Origin: Orientallactaga sibirica
Taxonomy: Eukaryota > Chordata > Mammalia > Rodentia > Dipodidae
DNA: 64,000 bases
Assembly (NCBI GenBank): GCA_036365145.1
Contig: JAEOAD010000025.1
Coordinates: 28,653,001 to 28,717,000 of the forward strand
Direction: 5' to 3'
The position numbers were made by a program, and so were the translations under genes. This document shows positions 43,506 through 55,600 of this stretch, in pieces; position 1 is the first letter of the stretch, and every line of letters begins with the position of its first letter. The notes under the pieces were generated by a model. It had not been told where the DNA came from, did no database searches, and saw only the letters and a program-made list of their open reading frames with translations.

Positions 43506-44770
43506 TTGCAGTCAGGTTCACATTGCTGGTAGAAATCACCCAACCAAGAGCAGCTTGTGGGGAAAAAAAAAGGTTTATTTTGGCTTACAGGCTCGAGGGG
43601 GAAACTCCATGATGGCAGGGACAACAATGGCATGAGCAGAGGGTGGACATCAACTCCTGGTCCACATAAGGTGGACAATAGCAACAGGACAGTGTGCCAA
43701 ATACTGGCAAGGTGACACTGGCTCTAACACCCATAAGCTCGCCCCCACCAATACACTATCTCCATGTAGGCATCCAGCAAACCTGCTTCACACTGCCCAT
43801 GGCTGTGTCCAAAACACAAGACTGTGTTGCAAACTCAATGACCCTCTCTTTCCTGCATTTCTATACTCCATAATACCAGGTAGGGTGCCAATTTGTTAAT
43901 CCAGAGGGGAATAAAGCAGACTTTGAAGAACAGGACACTCCTTCAGCATTCAGGCCACCTTCCAAAGACTGCATTCTTTCTGTTGTCCCAATGCAGGTCA
44001 GCTGGCCCAATCTCAGTGGTTGCAATCTCTCAATTGCAGCTGACAGGCAGCAGATTTGGCCTAAAGATTTCTTTCTGTGCCATATCCCTCTGCACACACC
44101 AGTCCATTTCTACACAAAGCAACCCTGTACAACTACTCAGGACACGGCCATAACAGCAAGCCTCTCGCTCAAACTGCTTGTAGCCCAGTGCAGGCAAAGC
44201 TCTTTCTCACCCTCATAAGCCAAACCTCACAGTCCACAGTTCTTACTACATTCAGGTCTTTCAACTCTGACCAGAAGAGTCCATCAAGCTGTACTTACAG
44301 CACTGCAAGGCATCTCTTAGGCCAAGGTTTCAAATCCTTCCACATTCCTCCTTCAAATCAGTTCCCAATGACCAAAGCCACACAGCCAGGTGTCTAGCAG
44401 AAAATGACACCACTCCTCGATGCCACTTTACTGTTGCAGTCAGGTTCACATTGCTGATAGAAATCACCCAACCAAGAGCAGCTTGTGAAGAAAAAGAGGT
44501 TTATTTTGGCTTACAGACTCGAAGGGGAAGCTCCATGATTGCAGGGGGTAACGATGGCATGAGCAGAGGGTGGACATCACCCCTTGGCCAACATAAGGTG
44601 AACAATAGCAACAGGAGAGGGTGCTAAACACTGGCAAAGGGGAGCTGACTATAACACCCTTAAGCCCGCCCCCCAACAATACCTGCCTCCAAGAGGCGTT
44701 AATTCCCAAATCTCCATCAGCTGGGAACCTAGCATTCAGAACACCTAAGTTTATGGGGCACACCTGAATC
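43506..44770 (-). mobile_element. Unclassified interspersed repeat with two direct copies
   Basis: A segment beginning ttgcagtcaggttcacattg at 43507 recurs at 44435 with the same order of motifs (caaccaagagcagcttgtg, ggtttattttggcttacag, ggtggacatca) over about 230 bp. The 3' part (about 44690-44770, ending aaagcaccacacccc) resembles a common murine 3'-end repeat I cannot name with certainty; an L1 tail or an LTR is possible. The two copies could be LTR-like ends or a duplicated tail. No intact protein frame is seen. Confidence 0.5.
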
Positions 44771-44979
44771 AAAGCACCACACCCCATGACAGACATGCCA
44801 CGATTGCAGCAGTTGGCACATTTGACCTGGTTGGCCAGTCTTGGGGCGTGCAGTGTCCACTGCTGTTTAACACTGCTCATGACTTCATGCAGGAGAGCTA
44901 TTTCCAGCTTTCTGGTCAGGGAGGAGGTTTCCAGCTCAGCTCCAGCTTGTTTTCTCAATAACGGCCTCATTTAAAAAAA

Positions 44980-45260
44980 AATTTTATTTTGTTTATTTAT
45001 TGCACTCACGTATATGTGCGCATGCCAGGGCCTCTTGCCACAGCAAATGTGCCACTTTTTGTATCCAGCTTATGTGGTTTGCTTGGGAAATTGAACCTGT
45101 GTTGGCAAGCTTTGCAAGCAAGTTCCTTTAACCACTGAGCCATCTTCCCAGCCCCTTGTACACACTCATTAGCCCAGACAGACCTCGAACTTGTGACTTT
45201 CCTGCCTCAGCCTCCCACGTGCTGGGAGTATAGGTGTGTGCCACCACGCCCAACTTGAAA
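44980..45260 (-). mobile_element. B2-like SINE and B1 fragment
   Basis: An antisense B2-like element (about 44980-45155, ends gagccatcttcccagcccc) followed by an antisense B1 fragment (45160-45260). Confidence 0.75.
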
Positions 45261-45261
45261 A

Positions 45262-45612
45262 CAGAATTTTTCTTTACCTCCCAAGGAAGCTCCATCTCCA
45301 TTAGTAGTCATTCTCCAGTCTCCGCTCTCCTGAGGCCTATGGATACTCCATATGCTCAGAGTCCTTCACTGCATGGCCTTCTGTGAGTGGCTCCATTTAG
45401 TGTGCAGTTTTCAAGGTCATCTGAACCTCAGTACCCCTTTCCTTTGGCTAATGTTCCAGCCACTCATCAGCCATGGAGCATTTGCGCTGCTTTCACTTTG
45501 GGCTGTTATAATGGAAAGATGTCCGTGTGGACAGATGCTTTCTTTTTTCTTGAGTACATGCTGGGAGTGGAATTGCCAAAATATCAGAGTGACTTTCCCA
45601 CCAGCAATGTAT
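45262..45612 (-). mobile_element. Ancient L1M-type fragment (antisense)
   Basis: The plus strand reads like the reverse complement of an old L1M 3' region: a diverged match around gtgtggacagatgctttc, then gagtggaattgcc and cccaccagcaatgtatga. It appears internally deleted. Assigned from remembered family sequence. Confidence 0.45.
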
Positions 45613-45808
45613 GATTTTTTTTTTTTTTTGTTTGTTTTGTTTTGCTTTTCAAGGTAGGGTCTCACTCTAGACCAGGCTGACCTGGAATTAACTCTGTAGT
45701 CTCAGGGTGGCCTCGAACTCATGGTGATCCTCCTACCTCTGCCTCCGAGTGCTGGGATTAAAGGTGTGTGCCACCATGCCCGGCTTGAACTTTTTTTCTT
45801 TTTTCTTT

Positions 45809-45851
<43 letters not shown>

Positions 45852-46170
45852 GAGAGAGAATGGATGCGCCAGGGCTTCCAACCACTGCAGACAAACTCCA
45901 GATGCATGTGCCACCTCGTGGATCTGGCTTACGTGGGTCCTGGGGAATAGAACCTGGGTCCTTAGGCTTCGAAGGCAAGCGCCTTAACCACTAAGTCATT
46001 CCTCCAGCGCACTCCCCCCTTTTTTTTGAGATAGGGTCTTACTCTAGCCCAGGCTGATTTGGAATTCACTCTGTAGTCTCAGGGTGGTCTCGAACTCACA
46101 GCAATCCTCCTACCTCTGCCTCCCAAGTGGAGTGCTGGGACTAAAGGCGTCCACCACCACGCCCGGCTTT

Positions 46171-46203
<33 letters not shown>

Positions 46204-46345
46204 TTTTTCGAGGTAGGGTCTCACTCTGGCTTAGGCTGACCTGGAATTAACTATGTAGTCTCAGGGTGGCCTTGAACTCATGGCGATCCTCCTACCTCTG
46301 CCTCCTGAGTGCTGGGATTAAAGGCGTGAGCCACCACGCCCGGCT
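45613..46345 (-). mobile_element. SINE cluster: B1(-), B2-like(-), B1(-), B1(-)
   Basis: B1 45613-45785; B2-like 45805-46010 whose tail is a (TTTA)n run at 45808-45852; B1 46011-46170; B1 46170-46345. All are antisense, each with a poly-T left end. Confidence 0.88.
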
Positions 46346-46489
46346 GTTTTTCTGTTTTTTGAATCATGTAGCCCAGGCTGGCCTCTCACCAGTGGTGCTC
46401 CTCCCTCATCTCCTCCTGAGGACTGGGCTTAGCAGTGTGCACAGCTGACTGTGACTGGGCCCCTTACTGTCTCCACAGCACTCTTTATA

Positions 46490-46870
46490 GCATTTTTCCA
46501 GCTGTCAAAGCCAGGCCAGCCATTCTTCTGGGGCCACTTGTGCTTTTGGTGTCATACTGAAGAGACCACTGTCTAGTCGGAAGCCAGGGACATTTACCAC
46601 TACGTTTTCTTCTAAGAGTCTTGGAGTTCCCGCGCTTACATTCAGCTCTGTGATCCATTTTGAGTTCATTTTGGCCCAGCACTGGGGAGGCTGGAGCAGG
46701 AGGATTGCAAGCTCAAGGCCAGTCTGTGCTATGTAGGGAGATGACCTCAAAACAAAAACAATGACTATTTATTATAGTGTAAGGTAGGGTTCAAGTCCAG
46801 TGTTACTCCTTTCCAGAAGCGTGGGTGTCTAGCTAGTTGCTCCAGGACCTTTAATTGAAGACTTTTCCAG
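46490..46870 (-). pseudogene. Degraded L1 ORF2 fragment
   Basis: A minus-strand frame (46505-46750) contains KWITELNVS and, after a few residues, LLEENV and MTPKAQ. These match in order the L1 ORF2 C-terminal region (WIKDLN...TIKLLEEN...TPKA). Further right, gacctttaattgaagacttt resembles antisense L1 ORF2 as well. It is heavily decayed and not functional. Confidence 0.55.
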
Positions 46871-46929
46871 TGCTGTGGATTCAATCCAGGGCCTTGGACT
46901 GAGTCACATTCTCAGCCATTGTCATTTTG

Positions 46930-47760
46930 TTTTTTTAAGATTTTATTTTTATTTATCTATTTATTAGAGACAGAGAGAGGGAGAGACAGGGAGAGTGAGA
47001 ATGGGCATGCCAGGGCCTCTAGCCACTGCAAACGAACTCCAGACACATGCACCCCCGCCTTGGGCATCTGGCTTATGTGGGACCTGGAGAATCGAACCAG
47101 GGTCCTTAGGCTTCGCAGACAAACGCCTTAACCGCTAAACCATCACTCCAGCTCCATTGTCTTTTGTTAGCTTGTTTTTCTTTTTTTTCAAACAGTGAGT
47201 CAGGTGTCACGTATAACAAGCTGTCCTTGAATTTGCAATGTGGCCTAGGCTGGCTTTGAACTCCTGATCTTCCTACCTGTTTACTAAGTGCTGTAGTAAT
47301 GTGGGTCTGGTGGCTCATTCCTATAATCCCAGTACTGAGGATGCTTAGCAGGGGTTCCACAATGAGTTCCAGGACAGCCTGGCATGCAGAGTGAACCCTG
47401 TTTCAAAATCTTAAAGGAGGCTGGAGAGATGGCTTAGCAGTTAAGGCTCATGCCTGCAAAGCCCAAGAACCCTGGTTTGATTTGCCAGGTCCCATGTAAA
47501 CCAGCTGCACATGGTGGTGCATACATCTGGAGTTTGTTTGCAGTGGCTAGAGGCCCTGGAACACTCATTATCCCCCTCTCTAAAACAAAACAAAACAAAA
47601 AATCCCTAAAGGAACCAGGTGTGGTGGCACACACCTTTAATCCTAGCAAGCACTCGGGAGGCAGAGATAGGAGGATCACCATGAGTTCAAGGCCACCCTG
47701 ACTCCATAGTGAATTCCAGGTCAGCCTGAGCTACAGTGAGACCCTACCAAAAGAAAAAAA
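46930..47760. mobile_element. SINE cluster
   Basis: ID-like remnant 46870-46920; B2-like(-) 46930-47155; B2-like(+) 47418-47590; B1(+) 47610-47760 with an A-rich tail. The interval 47160-47415 holds a weak B1-like remnant. Confidence 0.8.
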
Positions 47761-47764
47761 AAAA

Positions 47765-48430
47765 AAAAGAAAGAAAGAAAAAAGAAATAATGTCTCTCAG
47801 AGCAGGCTGCAGGGAATATAAGCCAAGGCACTCTGCTACCCCTGAACTCACACGCACCGTCTGGTCAGCAAGGCCAGACTGCTTGCCTTCACTTTGTGAA
47901 CGTGCAGAAGTACCCCAGCCTGTGACAGGCCCACAGCATGGAGTTACTGTGACATTTCTCCATGTGGTACGTAGGGCAAAGGAGCTCATGTGACTGGGGA
48001 ACACCACAGGGAACAGTGTGGGAGCCACTTGGTGAGTGTGGGATTCTAATGACTGAGCATGTGTAGACACCAGGATCTCGGTGTCACTGTCACCCAGAGC
48101 CAGGCAGTACTTGAAGTCTTTGCTGCGACACACTAAGGAGGAGAGGCTGTGAGTGAAATTGAATGTGACAGCAAGATGGGTCCTGAGTGACAGAATGGAA
48201 AGGAGTGGAGGGAGGTGGGAGACATCGGGCGGGCGTGAGGCTGCTTATGAGCTCAGGTGTCTGTTCTGTCAGGGGGGCCAGAGGGGGGGGACTTTCCCTA
48301 TGAGAAGGGGGTTCTGATCTATGGAGCTGTGTGGTTTGGCACCCTGGGTGTCACCCAGGCAAGGGAAAGGTGGCTGCTAGAGTTATGACAGACCAGGGAA
48401 AGGTTCCGACTCGGTTCTCCTTTCAATTAC
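47765..48430. other. Unique intergenic stretch downstream of IQGAP3
   Basis: About 660 bp with no recognised repeat or gene. The 129-codon minus frame (48133-47744) runs into the poly-A tail of a SINE and has no known motif. Confidence 0.5.
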
Positions 48431-48590
48431 AAGTTGGTTTATTTTTTTGTTTTTTCAAGGTAGGGTATTGCTGTAGTCCAGGCTGACCTGGAATTCACTA
48501 TGTAGTCTTAGGGTGGCCTTGAACTCATAGTGATCCTCCTACCTCTGCCTCCCGAGTCCTGGGATTAAAGGCGTGCGCCACCACACCAGG
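48430..48590 (-). mobile_element. B1-like SINE
   Basis: An antisense element, tttttcaaggtagggtattg at left and cgccaccacaccaggt at right. Confidence 0.88.
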
Positions 48591-48849
48591 TTCAATTACA
48601 CTTTTTAGAGTGTCTGGTAAAAACAGAATTAAAACCTAAGCATTCCTCCCTCTTTGTCTCGTGAGGAGGGAAGAGAGGAGAGATCTTCAATGTGTTACCC
48701 TTGCCCGAGTCTGGACAGCCCACACTCATGGCAGGCAGGCAGGCAGGCAGGGGCTGGGGGAGGCCGGGGGATGAAGGCCCCAGTTCTTAGAAACTGTGCT
48801 GCAGAACTCGAGGCATGCATTGTGGGAAATGAAACAGGGATTCACGACA

Positions 48850-49933
48850 GACGTGTGGCAAGAGCTGCTTTTATTAAGATGAAATCAGACAGGCAGCAGG
48901 GACAGGAAGTTGGAAGATGTGGGGTGGACAGAGACCATGGCCGAGGCAGGCCTGCAGATCTCTGGGAACTGCTTAGAGGAATGACCAGAAAAGGGCAGGA
49001 CTGATCTTTGTTCTGCTTAAGGCTGGGATAATGAGCTCACAAGCCTGAGACGGAGGATCCCCACTGCCCCCACTGAAGGCGACTACAATGCCAGGTAGAA
49101 GAGCATGACATGTACACTAGTTTGAACACGAGAAAGGAACTCTTTCTTTGAGCTCAGACAGAGAATTAAAGCTATGATCTTTAATCCCAGCACTCGGGAG
49201 GCAGAGGCAGGATTGCTGTGGATTCGAGGCCCGCCTGGGACTACATAATGAAGTCCAGGTTAGCCTGGGCTAGAGCCATACCCTACCTCAAAAACAAACA
49301 ATCAAACAAACCACACACACACAGAATAGGACAGTAACCTACATAAAAACAGACATAACAATAGATTTGAGGTTCACACTCATGCTGCCGTGGAGGATAC
49401 GAACAAGTGCTGAACCCAATGTTCCCCAGAATCCTGACGAGGAAAAGGCACAGAGACCTGGGTTACGTGAGGCAGCAAAGTCCACAGCTAATGAAGGAGA
49501 GGCAGGGGCAGGCAGCCTGGCCTTGGCTTTGGGGGGCTGTAGGGAGGAAGGCAGAGGGGAAATGGGGCTGCTTGGCAGTCAGTGTCGCACTGGGCTGGCC
49601 ACAGGAGGGCAGCAACAGATACAAAAGCAATCGTCTTTCCGGGCACGAGGTCATACCAAAGATGACATGGCCATCAGGCTGCAAAATCATGGGGCTGTCA
49701 TACATGACAAGAGACATACAGCTAGACGTGGGCCAGGCCGACTTCAGCCAGGTAGAGAGAACAGTGCCCGGGATCGAGCTGGCCGACCCCTCTGTGGCCT
49801 AAGAAGGGGCCAGTATTACAAGGCCTGGCCAGGCCTGAGTTCTGGCGCCTGCAGGAAGACAGCATGGCAAGTTAGTGTTAAAAGAGGAGAGGTCATCCGG
49901 CTGAGCGAGGCGTGGACAGCGCCACTGCCTCGG
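48850..49933 (-). other. IQGAP3: IQGAP3 3'UTR
   Basis: This is the untranslated part of the last exon, from the TGA at 49936-49934 to the AATAAA at 48870. It includes a degenerate B1-like SINE at about 49165-49320, antisense to the mRNA, which splits the UTR into two unique halves. The long plus-strand ORFs at 49367-50167 are antisense shadows of this exon. Confidence 0.6.
48870..48875 (-). terminator. IQGAP3: IQGAP3 polyadenylation signal AATAAA
   Basis: TTTATT on the plus strand gives AATAAA in the transcript, about 1.06 kb past the stop codon. Cleavage would be near 48850. It is the first canonical hexamer after the stop that I found by eye. Confidence 0.6.
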
Positions 49934-50047
49934 TCACTTCCGCAAGAACTTCTTGTTGAGGAGGAAGATGAGCAGGTTGACATTGACTTTGGCCTTGTTG
50001 AAAAGCTTCATGATGGCCACACCCTCATACTGCAGCTGCAGGAGGTC
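49934..50047 (-). CDS. IQGAP3: IQGAP3 last coding exon and stop
   Basis: The exon is 114 nt (phase 0 in), encoding DLLQLQYEGVAIMKLFNKAK and VNVNLLIFLLNKKFLRK, then TGA at 49936-49934. It matches the invariant IQGAP C-terminus. The acceptor is ccctcctag|GAC. The preceding intron (50048-52894) is 2.85 kb and almost wholly SINE-derived. Confidence 0.96.
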   Translation of the reverse strand, partial: DLLQLQYEGVAIMKLFNKAKVNVNLLIFLLNKKFLRK

Positions 50048-50656
50048 CTAGGAGGGAGGGGAGGGGAGGGGAGGCGGTTAAGGACTCTGGCAGTGGCGCA
50101 GCCAGCCACTATGTCATCAGTCCTTACTCCGTCCCCACACGGCATCAAAAGCCCACTTCATAAATGAGGAAACCAAGACCAAGAGAAAGGAATAGTGATT
50201 TGGCCAAATGACAAGAAAAGAAGAGGGCTGCAGAGAGCTCAGCAGCTAAAGGTGCTTGTTTGCAAAGCCTGATCGCTTGGGCTCACAAGCACAAAGTGAT
50301 GCATGCATCTAGAATTCTTTTGCAGGGCTGGAGAGATGGCTCAGCAGTTCACTTGCCCGCAAAGCCTAAACAGTTCAGTTGTTGAGGAGGAAAATGACAC
50401 ATGAGCAGCCCATTCTCTCTGTCTGACTTTCTCTTTCTCTCTGCTTGCAAATAAATAAAAGTATTTAAATAAAAGAATTCTTTTCTGTGATGGCCCTGGT
50501 GAGCCTATCCCCCCATGCAAATATATTTAAAAATAAAAGCTGCAGCAGGCATGGTGGCACACACCTTTAATCCCAGCACTCAGGAGGCAGAGGTAGGAGG
50601 TCCTCAAGGCCACCCTGAGAGTGAATTCCAGGAGCCTGGGGAGTGAAACCCTACCT

Positions 50657-50695
<39 letters not shown>

Positions 50696-51068
50696 AGTGG
50701 GCTGGAGAGATGGCTTAACAGTTAAGGTGCTTGCCTGCAAACTCTAAGGATCCAGGTTTGATTCTCCAGCCAGCCACATGGTGGTCATCAGTCATTTGCA
50801 GTAGCTAGAGCCCTGGCGTGCCCATTCTCACTCTTTCTCTCTCTGTGTCTCTAATAAGCAGTCAAAAGCCCACCCAGGTTTCATAAATGAGTGCACAAAC
50901 CAAGACCAAGAGGAAAGTGTATCTATTTCTCTCTCTCACTTAGTCTCTCTGGCAAATAAATAAATAAAAATGAAAATAAAGGTAGGAACGCCTTTAATCC
51001 CAGCACTCAGGGCTAGGAGCAGAGAGCTCAGCCAGCTGAGACTATAGTGAATTCCAACCTGCAAAACC

Positions 51069-51099
<31 letters not shown>

Positions 51100-52601
51100 A
51101 AAGAAAATAAAGGTGCTTAGTGGTTAAGAGCACTTGTTTGCAAAGCCTGAAGGCCCGGGTTCAATTCTCCAGTATTCACATAAAGCCAGATGCACAAAGT
51201 GGCTCATGTGTCTGGAGTTTGTTTGCAGTGGCTAGAAGGCTCACTCATTTTCTCACAATATATGCCTCTTTCTCTCTCAAATAAATAAAGAATTCTTTTG
51301 CTTTAATCCCAGGCTGGAAGAGATGGCTCAGCAGAGTTAAAGGCCAGCCTGAGACTACATGGGGAATTCAACGTCAGCCTGGGCTAGAGTGAGACCCTAC
51401 CTCAAAAAAGAGAAAAAAAAAAAAAAAAAGAAAGAAAATAGCCAGGCATGGTGGCTCATGTCTATAATCTCAGCACTCAGGAGGCTAAGGTAGGAGGGTC
51501 ACTGTAAGTTCAAGGCTAGTCAGTATCCAAAAACAAAAACACCCAAAATAAATCAATAAATAAATCCGTGCTTCCCTGAACACTGGCTGTATGATTGAGG
51601 TCAGTTTAACTTTTTAGCCATAGAGTCTAGAGTCTGGATAGGGACAGTGCTGCAGAGTCGGCTGTCAGAAGATTAAACGTGTCACGCTAACCCTGCAATC
51701 CCAACACTCGGAGGCCGAGGCAGGAGAGGAGAGGTAGGAGTCTGAGGTCAGCCTGGAGGTACACAGAGAGTTCCAGGCCATCCTGGGCTTGAGAGACTCC
51801 GCCTTAAAACCCAACAAACAAAAAACAAACATTGAGTGAGACAACATGCAAACAAAAGCCCATGTGAAAGGGCTTCATGAATCAATGACTTTCACTTCTG
51901 ACACCAGGAGCCCACTCCATGCCCCCAGCGCACGGCAGCAGGCCTGTCAGGGCACGTGGAAGGGGGCTCACTCTGCATACCTCCCCACCCGGCTCTCCAG
52001 GAACAGACAGACAATTGGAGGCTGGCCAGCATCTAAAGCCCAGGGTCCTTTTGTTTGTGGTAAAAAGAACTGATCCAGGGCCTCGTGCATACAAGCAAGT
52101 ACTCAACCACTGAACTATTTCCCAGCCCCCCTTTTAAAAAAAATTAGCCGGGCGTGGTGGCACACGCCTTTAATCCCAGCACTTGGGAGGCAAAGGTAGG
52201 AGGATTGCCGTGAGTTCGAGGCCATCCTGAGACTACACAGTGAATTTTGGATCAGCCTGGACTAAAGTGAGACCCTAGCTCAAAAAACAGAACAGAACAA
52301 AAAAATTTTTAGTTTTATTTATTTGCAAGCAGAAACACAGACAGAGAGAGGAACAGAGAGAGAGAGGGAGGGAGGGAGAGAGAGAGAGGAAAAGAGTATA
52401 TGCATGCCAGTGCCTCTAGCCACTGCAAACACTCCAGATGCATGTGGCCCCCCACACATTTTTTTCAAGGTAGGGTCTTGCTCTAGCCCAGGCTGACCTG
52501 GAGTTCACTATGTAATCCCAGAGTGACCTCGAACTCATGGTGATCCTCTTACCTCTGCCTCCTGAGAGCTGGGATTAAAGGCATGTGCCACCATGTCTGG
52601 C

Positions 52602-52632
<31 letters not shown>

Positions 52633-55600
52633 ATGTGCCACCTTGTACATCTGGCTTTACGTGGTATTGGAGAATTGGACCTGGGTGGTTAGGCTCTGCA
52701 GGCAAGCACCTTAACTGCTGAGCTATCTCTCCATCCCTCCAACCCTTCTTAAAAACTATTTTGAGACAGTGTCTCAAATTGCCCAAGCTGTCCTTGAGCT
52801 TTTGATCCTCCTGCCTCATCTTCCCAAGTCACTGGGAAGACAAAGCTGCAGCGGGTGTCATGAAAGGTGACGGGGGGTGGGCAGGGTTCCTCACCTGATA
52901 GTGAAGCTGAAACCGCTCCATGTGGACACCCAGGAACTTGGCATTTACTTCAAACTTCCCTGCCTCGTCTCCGGGGGTGATGTCAAAGATGACATTCCTG
53001 AAGCTGCCAGGAGCAGGAATCAAGAGATGGAGTCCCTCTCCTCTTCAGAACCAGAACCCCAGCTTCCTCTCTTGCTCCAGTGGCCGGCACTATTCTCTCT
53101 TCTCCCATCTCTTTTGTCTGCTTCATGCTAAACAGCTGTCCAACCCTCCAGGAAGCTAGCCCAGCCTCCTCTGTGTTCCCGTGTCTCCAAGTGCCACACT
53201 GTTCCTCTCTGCGTCCACCCAGTGCCCAGCCCACAGCACCGCCCTCAGAGTTGTCCCTCCCAGGGGACTGAAGAGGTCTGACATCTCTCCACAGACACGT
53301 ACTGAGAAACAGGAAGATCTTCAATTTCCACCAAGACACCCTTTTCCAGGAGCTGGACGGCTGTGTAATGAAGAGATGGCTGCTTCTTCCCCTTCCCAGA
53401 ACTCCTGTTTAAAAGAAGACCCCAGGGCTGGAGAGATGGCTTAGCGGTTAAGGCGCTTGCTTGCCTGCGAAGCCTAATGACCTGGGTTCCATTTCCCAAT
53501 ACCCACGAGAAGCCAGAGGCCCAAAGTGGCACGTGCATCTGGGTTTCGTTTGCAGTGGCTAGAGGTCCTGGCATGCCCATCCCCCCTTTCTCTCTGTCCT
53601 TGCAAATAAAAAAGAAAAAGAAGCCAGATGTGGTGGCCTTTAATCCCAGCACTCAGGAGGAAGAGCAAGGAGGATGGCTGTGAGTTTGAGGCCAGCCTGA
53701 GACGACAGTAAGACCCCAGACCATTTGCCCAACAACTTGTCACCACCAGATGCTGGCCCTCTGTGGCTGACAAGAGGCCAGGCCTGAGGAAGCCCCTGTT
53801 GTGGAAGGAGAGAGAGACTCAAACAGCAGTCAGCAGTGGGGCTGTGCTGTGCTGGCATTCGTTCCCAACCAGTCAGTGCTGGGAAGTGGTGGGACAAAGG
53901 CGGATAAGGGAGAGGATGCAAGGAAGAAGGAACACAGGGCGTGGGGGACACGGCGGGTGCAGTACTTACTTGGGGTCGGGGGCCAGGTGGTCAAGGCAGG
54001 CCCGGATGTACTGGCTGTAGTAGTCGCTCTGCTCCTCAAAGAAGGTGGTTTTGGCACTCAGGCCCCTGAACGTGGCCTCGAGTTTCAAGAGCTCAGCTTT
54101 CCGCCGCTGCCGGTGCTTGCGCTGATTGCGGATGTCCTGCAGTTTGGGGATCGAGGGAGCAGACCAGTGGCCTTCCTGGCACGACGCTTCAGGGCCTAAC
54201 CCAAGTCCCAGAACCACTGACTAGTTCACAGCAAGTGTTTTAGAAAAGCACAACTAGGGCCAGGGCTTATAGACTGCCTTAAAAAAATTTTTTTTCTGTT
54301 TTTTTCGAGGTAGGGTCTCACTGTAGCCCAGGCTGACCTGGAATTCACTATGTTGTCTCAGGGTGGCCTAAAACTCATGGTGATCCTCCTACCTCTGCCT
54401 CCCGAGTACTGAGATTAAAGGCATGTGCCACCACACCTGGCTATTTATTTATTTTATTTTATTTTTAGAGAGAGTCAGAGAGAGAGAGAGAGAGAGAGGG
54501 AGGGACAGATAAAGAATGGGCACACCAGCAGCCTCTCAGCTGCTGTGAACAAACTCCAGACGTGTGTGCCCCCTCATGGGCAAGTTCAACATTGCACCCT
54601 TGCATCACCACATCTGGCTAACTGTGGGACCTGGAGAATCAAACGCATGTTCTTAGGCTTAGGAGGCAGGTGCCTTAGCCCCTAAGCCATCTCTCCAGCC
54701 CTCCTATTTATCTATTTGAGAAAGAGGGAGAATGAGTGAGAGTGGATGTGCCAGGGCGTCCAGCCAGTGCAAAGGACCTCAGACACATGTATCACCTTGT
54801 GTATGTGGTTTACATAGGTACTGGAAAATTGAACCTGGGTCCTCAGGCTTCATAGGCACCTTAACTGCTAAGCCGTCTCTCCAGCTCCAGACTGCTTTTC
54901 CTTCCTTTTTTTTTTTTTTGGTTTTCTAAGGTAGGGTTTCACTCTAGCTCAGTTCGACCTGGAATTCACTGTGTAGTCTCAGGGTGGCCTCGAACTCTTG
55001 GCCATCTTCCTACCTCTGCCTCCCGGGTGCTGGGATTAAAGGTGTGCGCCACCACGCCCAGCTCAGACTGCTCTTCCTAGGGGGAGGGCAATCTTGAGGA
55101 TGGTCCCTCTGAGCTCCCAAAGCAGTTTTGAGAGCCTCTCTCCAGTCTCAAGAAATAACTGGCTTCTAGGCTTCCATGTTTTAGTAAAAGAAGTTGGAAG
55201 CACATCTACCTCTCTGGCTAATTTTAGTACCTTTCCTTCAAAACGAGCCCTAGACCTGGAGAACGGCTTAGCGGTTGAGCACCTGCCTGGGAAGCCTAAG
55301 GACCCCGGTTTGAGGCTCGATTCCCCAGGACCCACGTAAGCCAGATGTACAAGGTGGTGCATGCATCTGGAGTTCATTTGCAGTGGCTGGAGGCCCTGGT
55401 GTACCCATTCTCTATCTATCTGCCTCGTTCTCTGTCTGTGGCTCTCAAATAATTAAAAAAAAAAAAAAGATCCCTAGACCTTCCTCCGACTGGTGGCAAT
55501 TTGGGGCAGCACCCACCAGAGAGAGGCCTGCCCTTGGCATGTCAGCATGGTGGCTCTGTCCAACATGCATGTGTGTACACACAGCGACATGCTGTCCTGG

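Noticed and set aside
49367..50167. 266-codon plus-strand ORF
   Set aside because: It is antisense to the IQGAP3 last exon and 3'UTR; no family motif on this strand, while the minus strand has the invariant IQGAP C-terminus.
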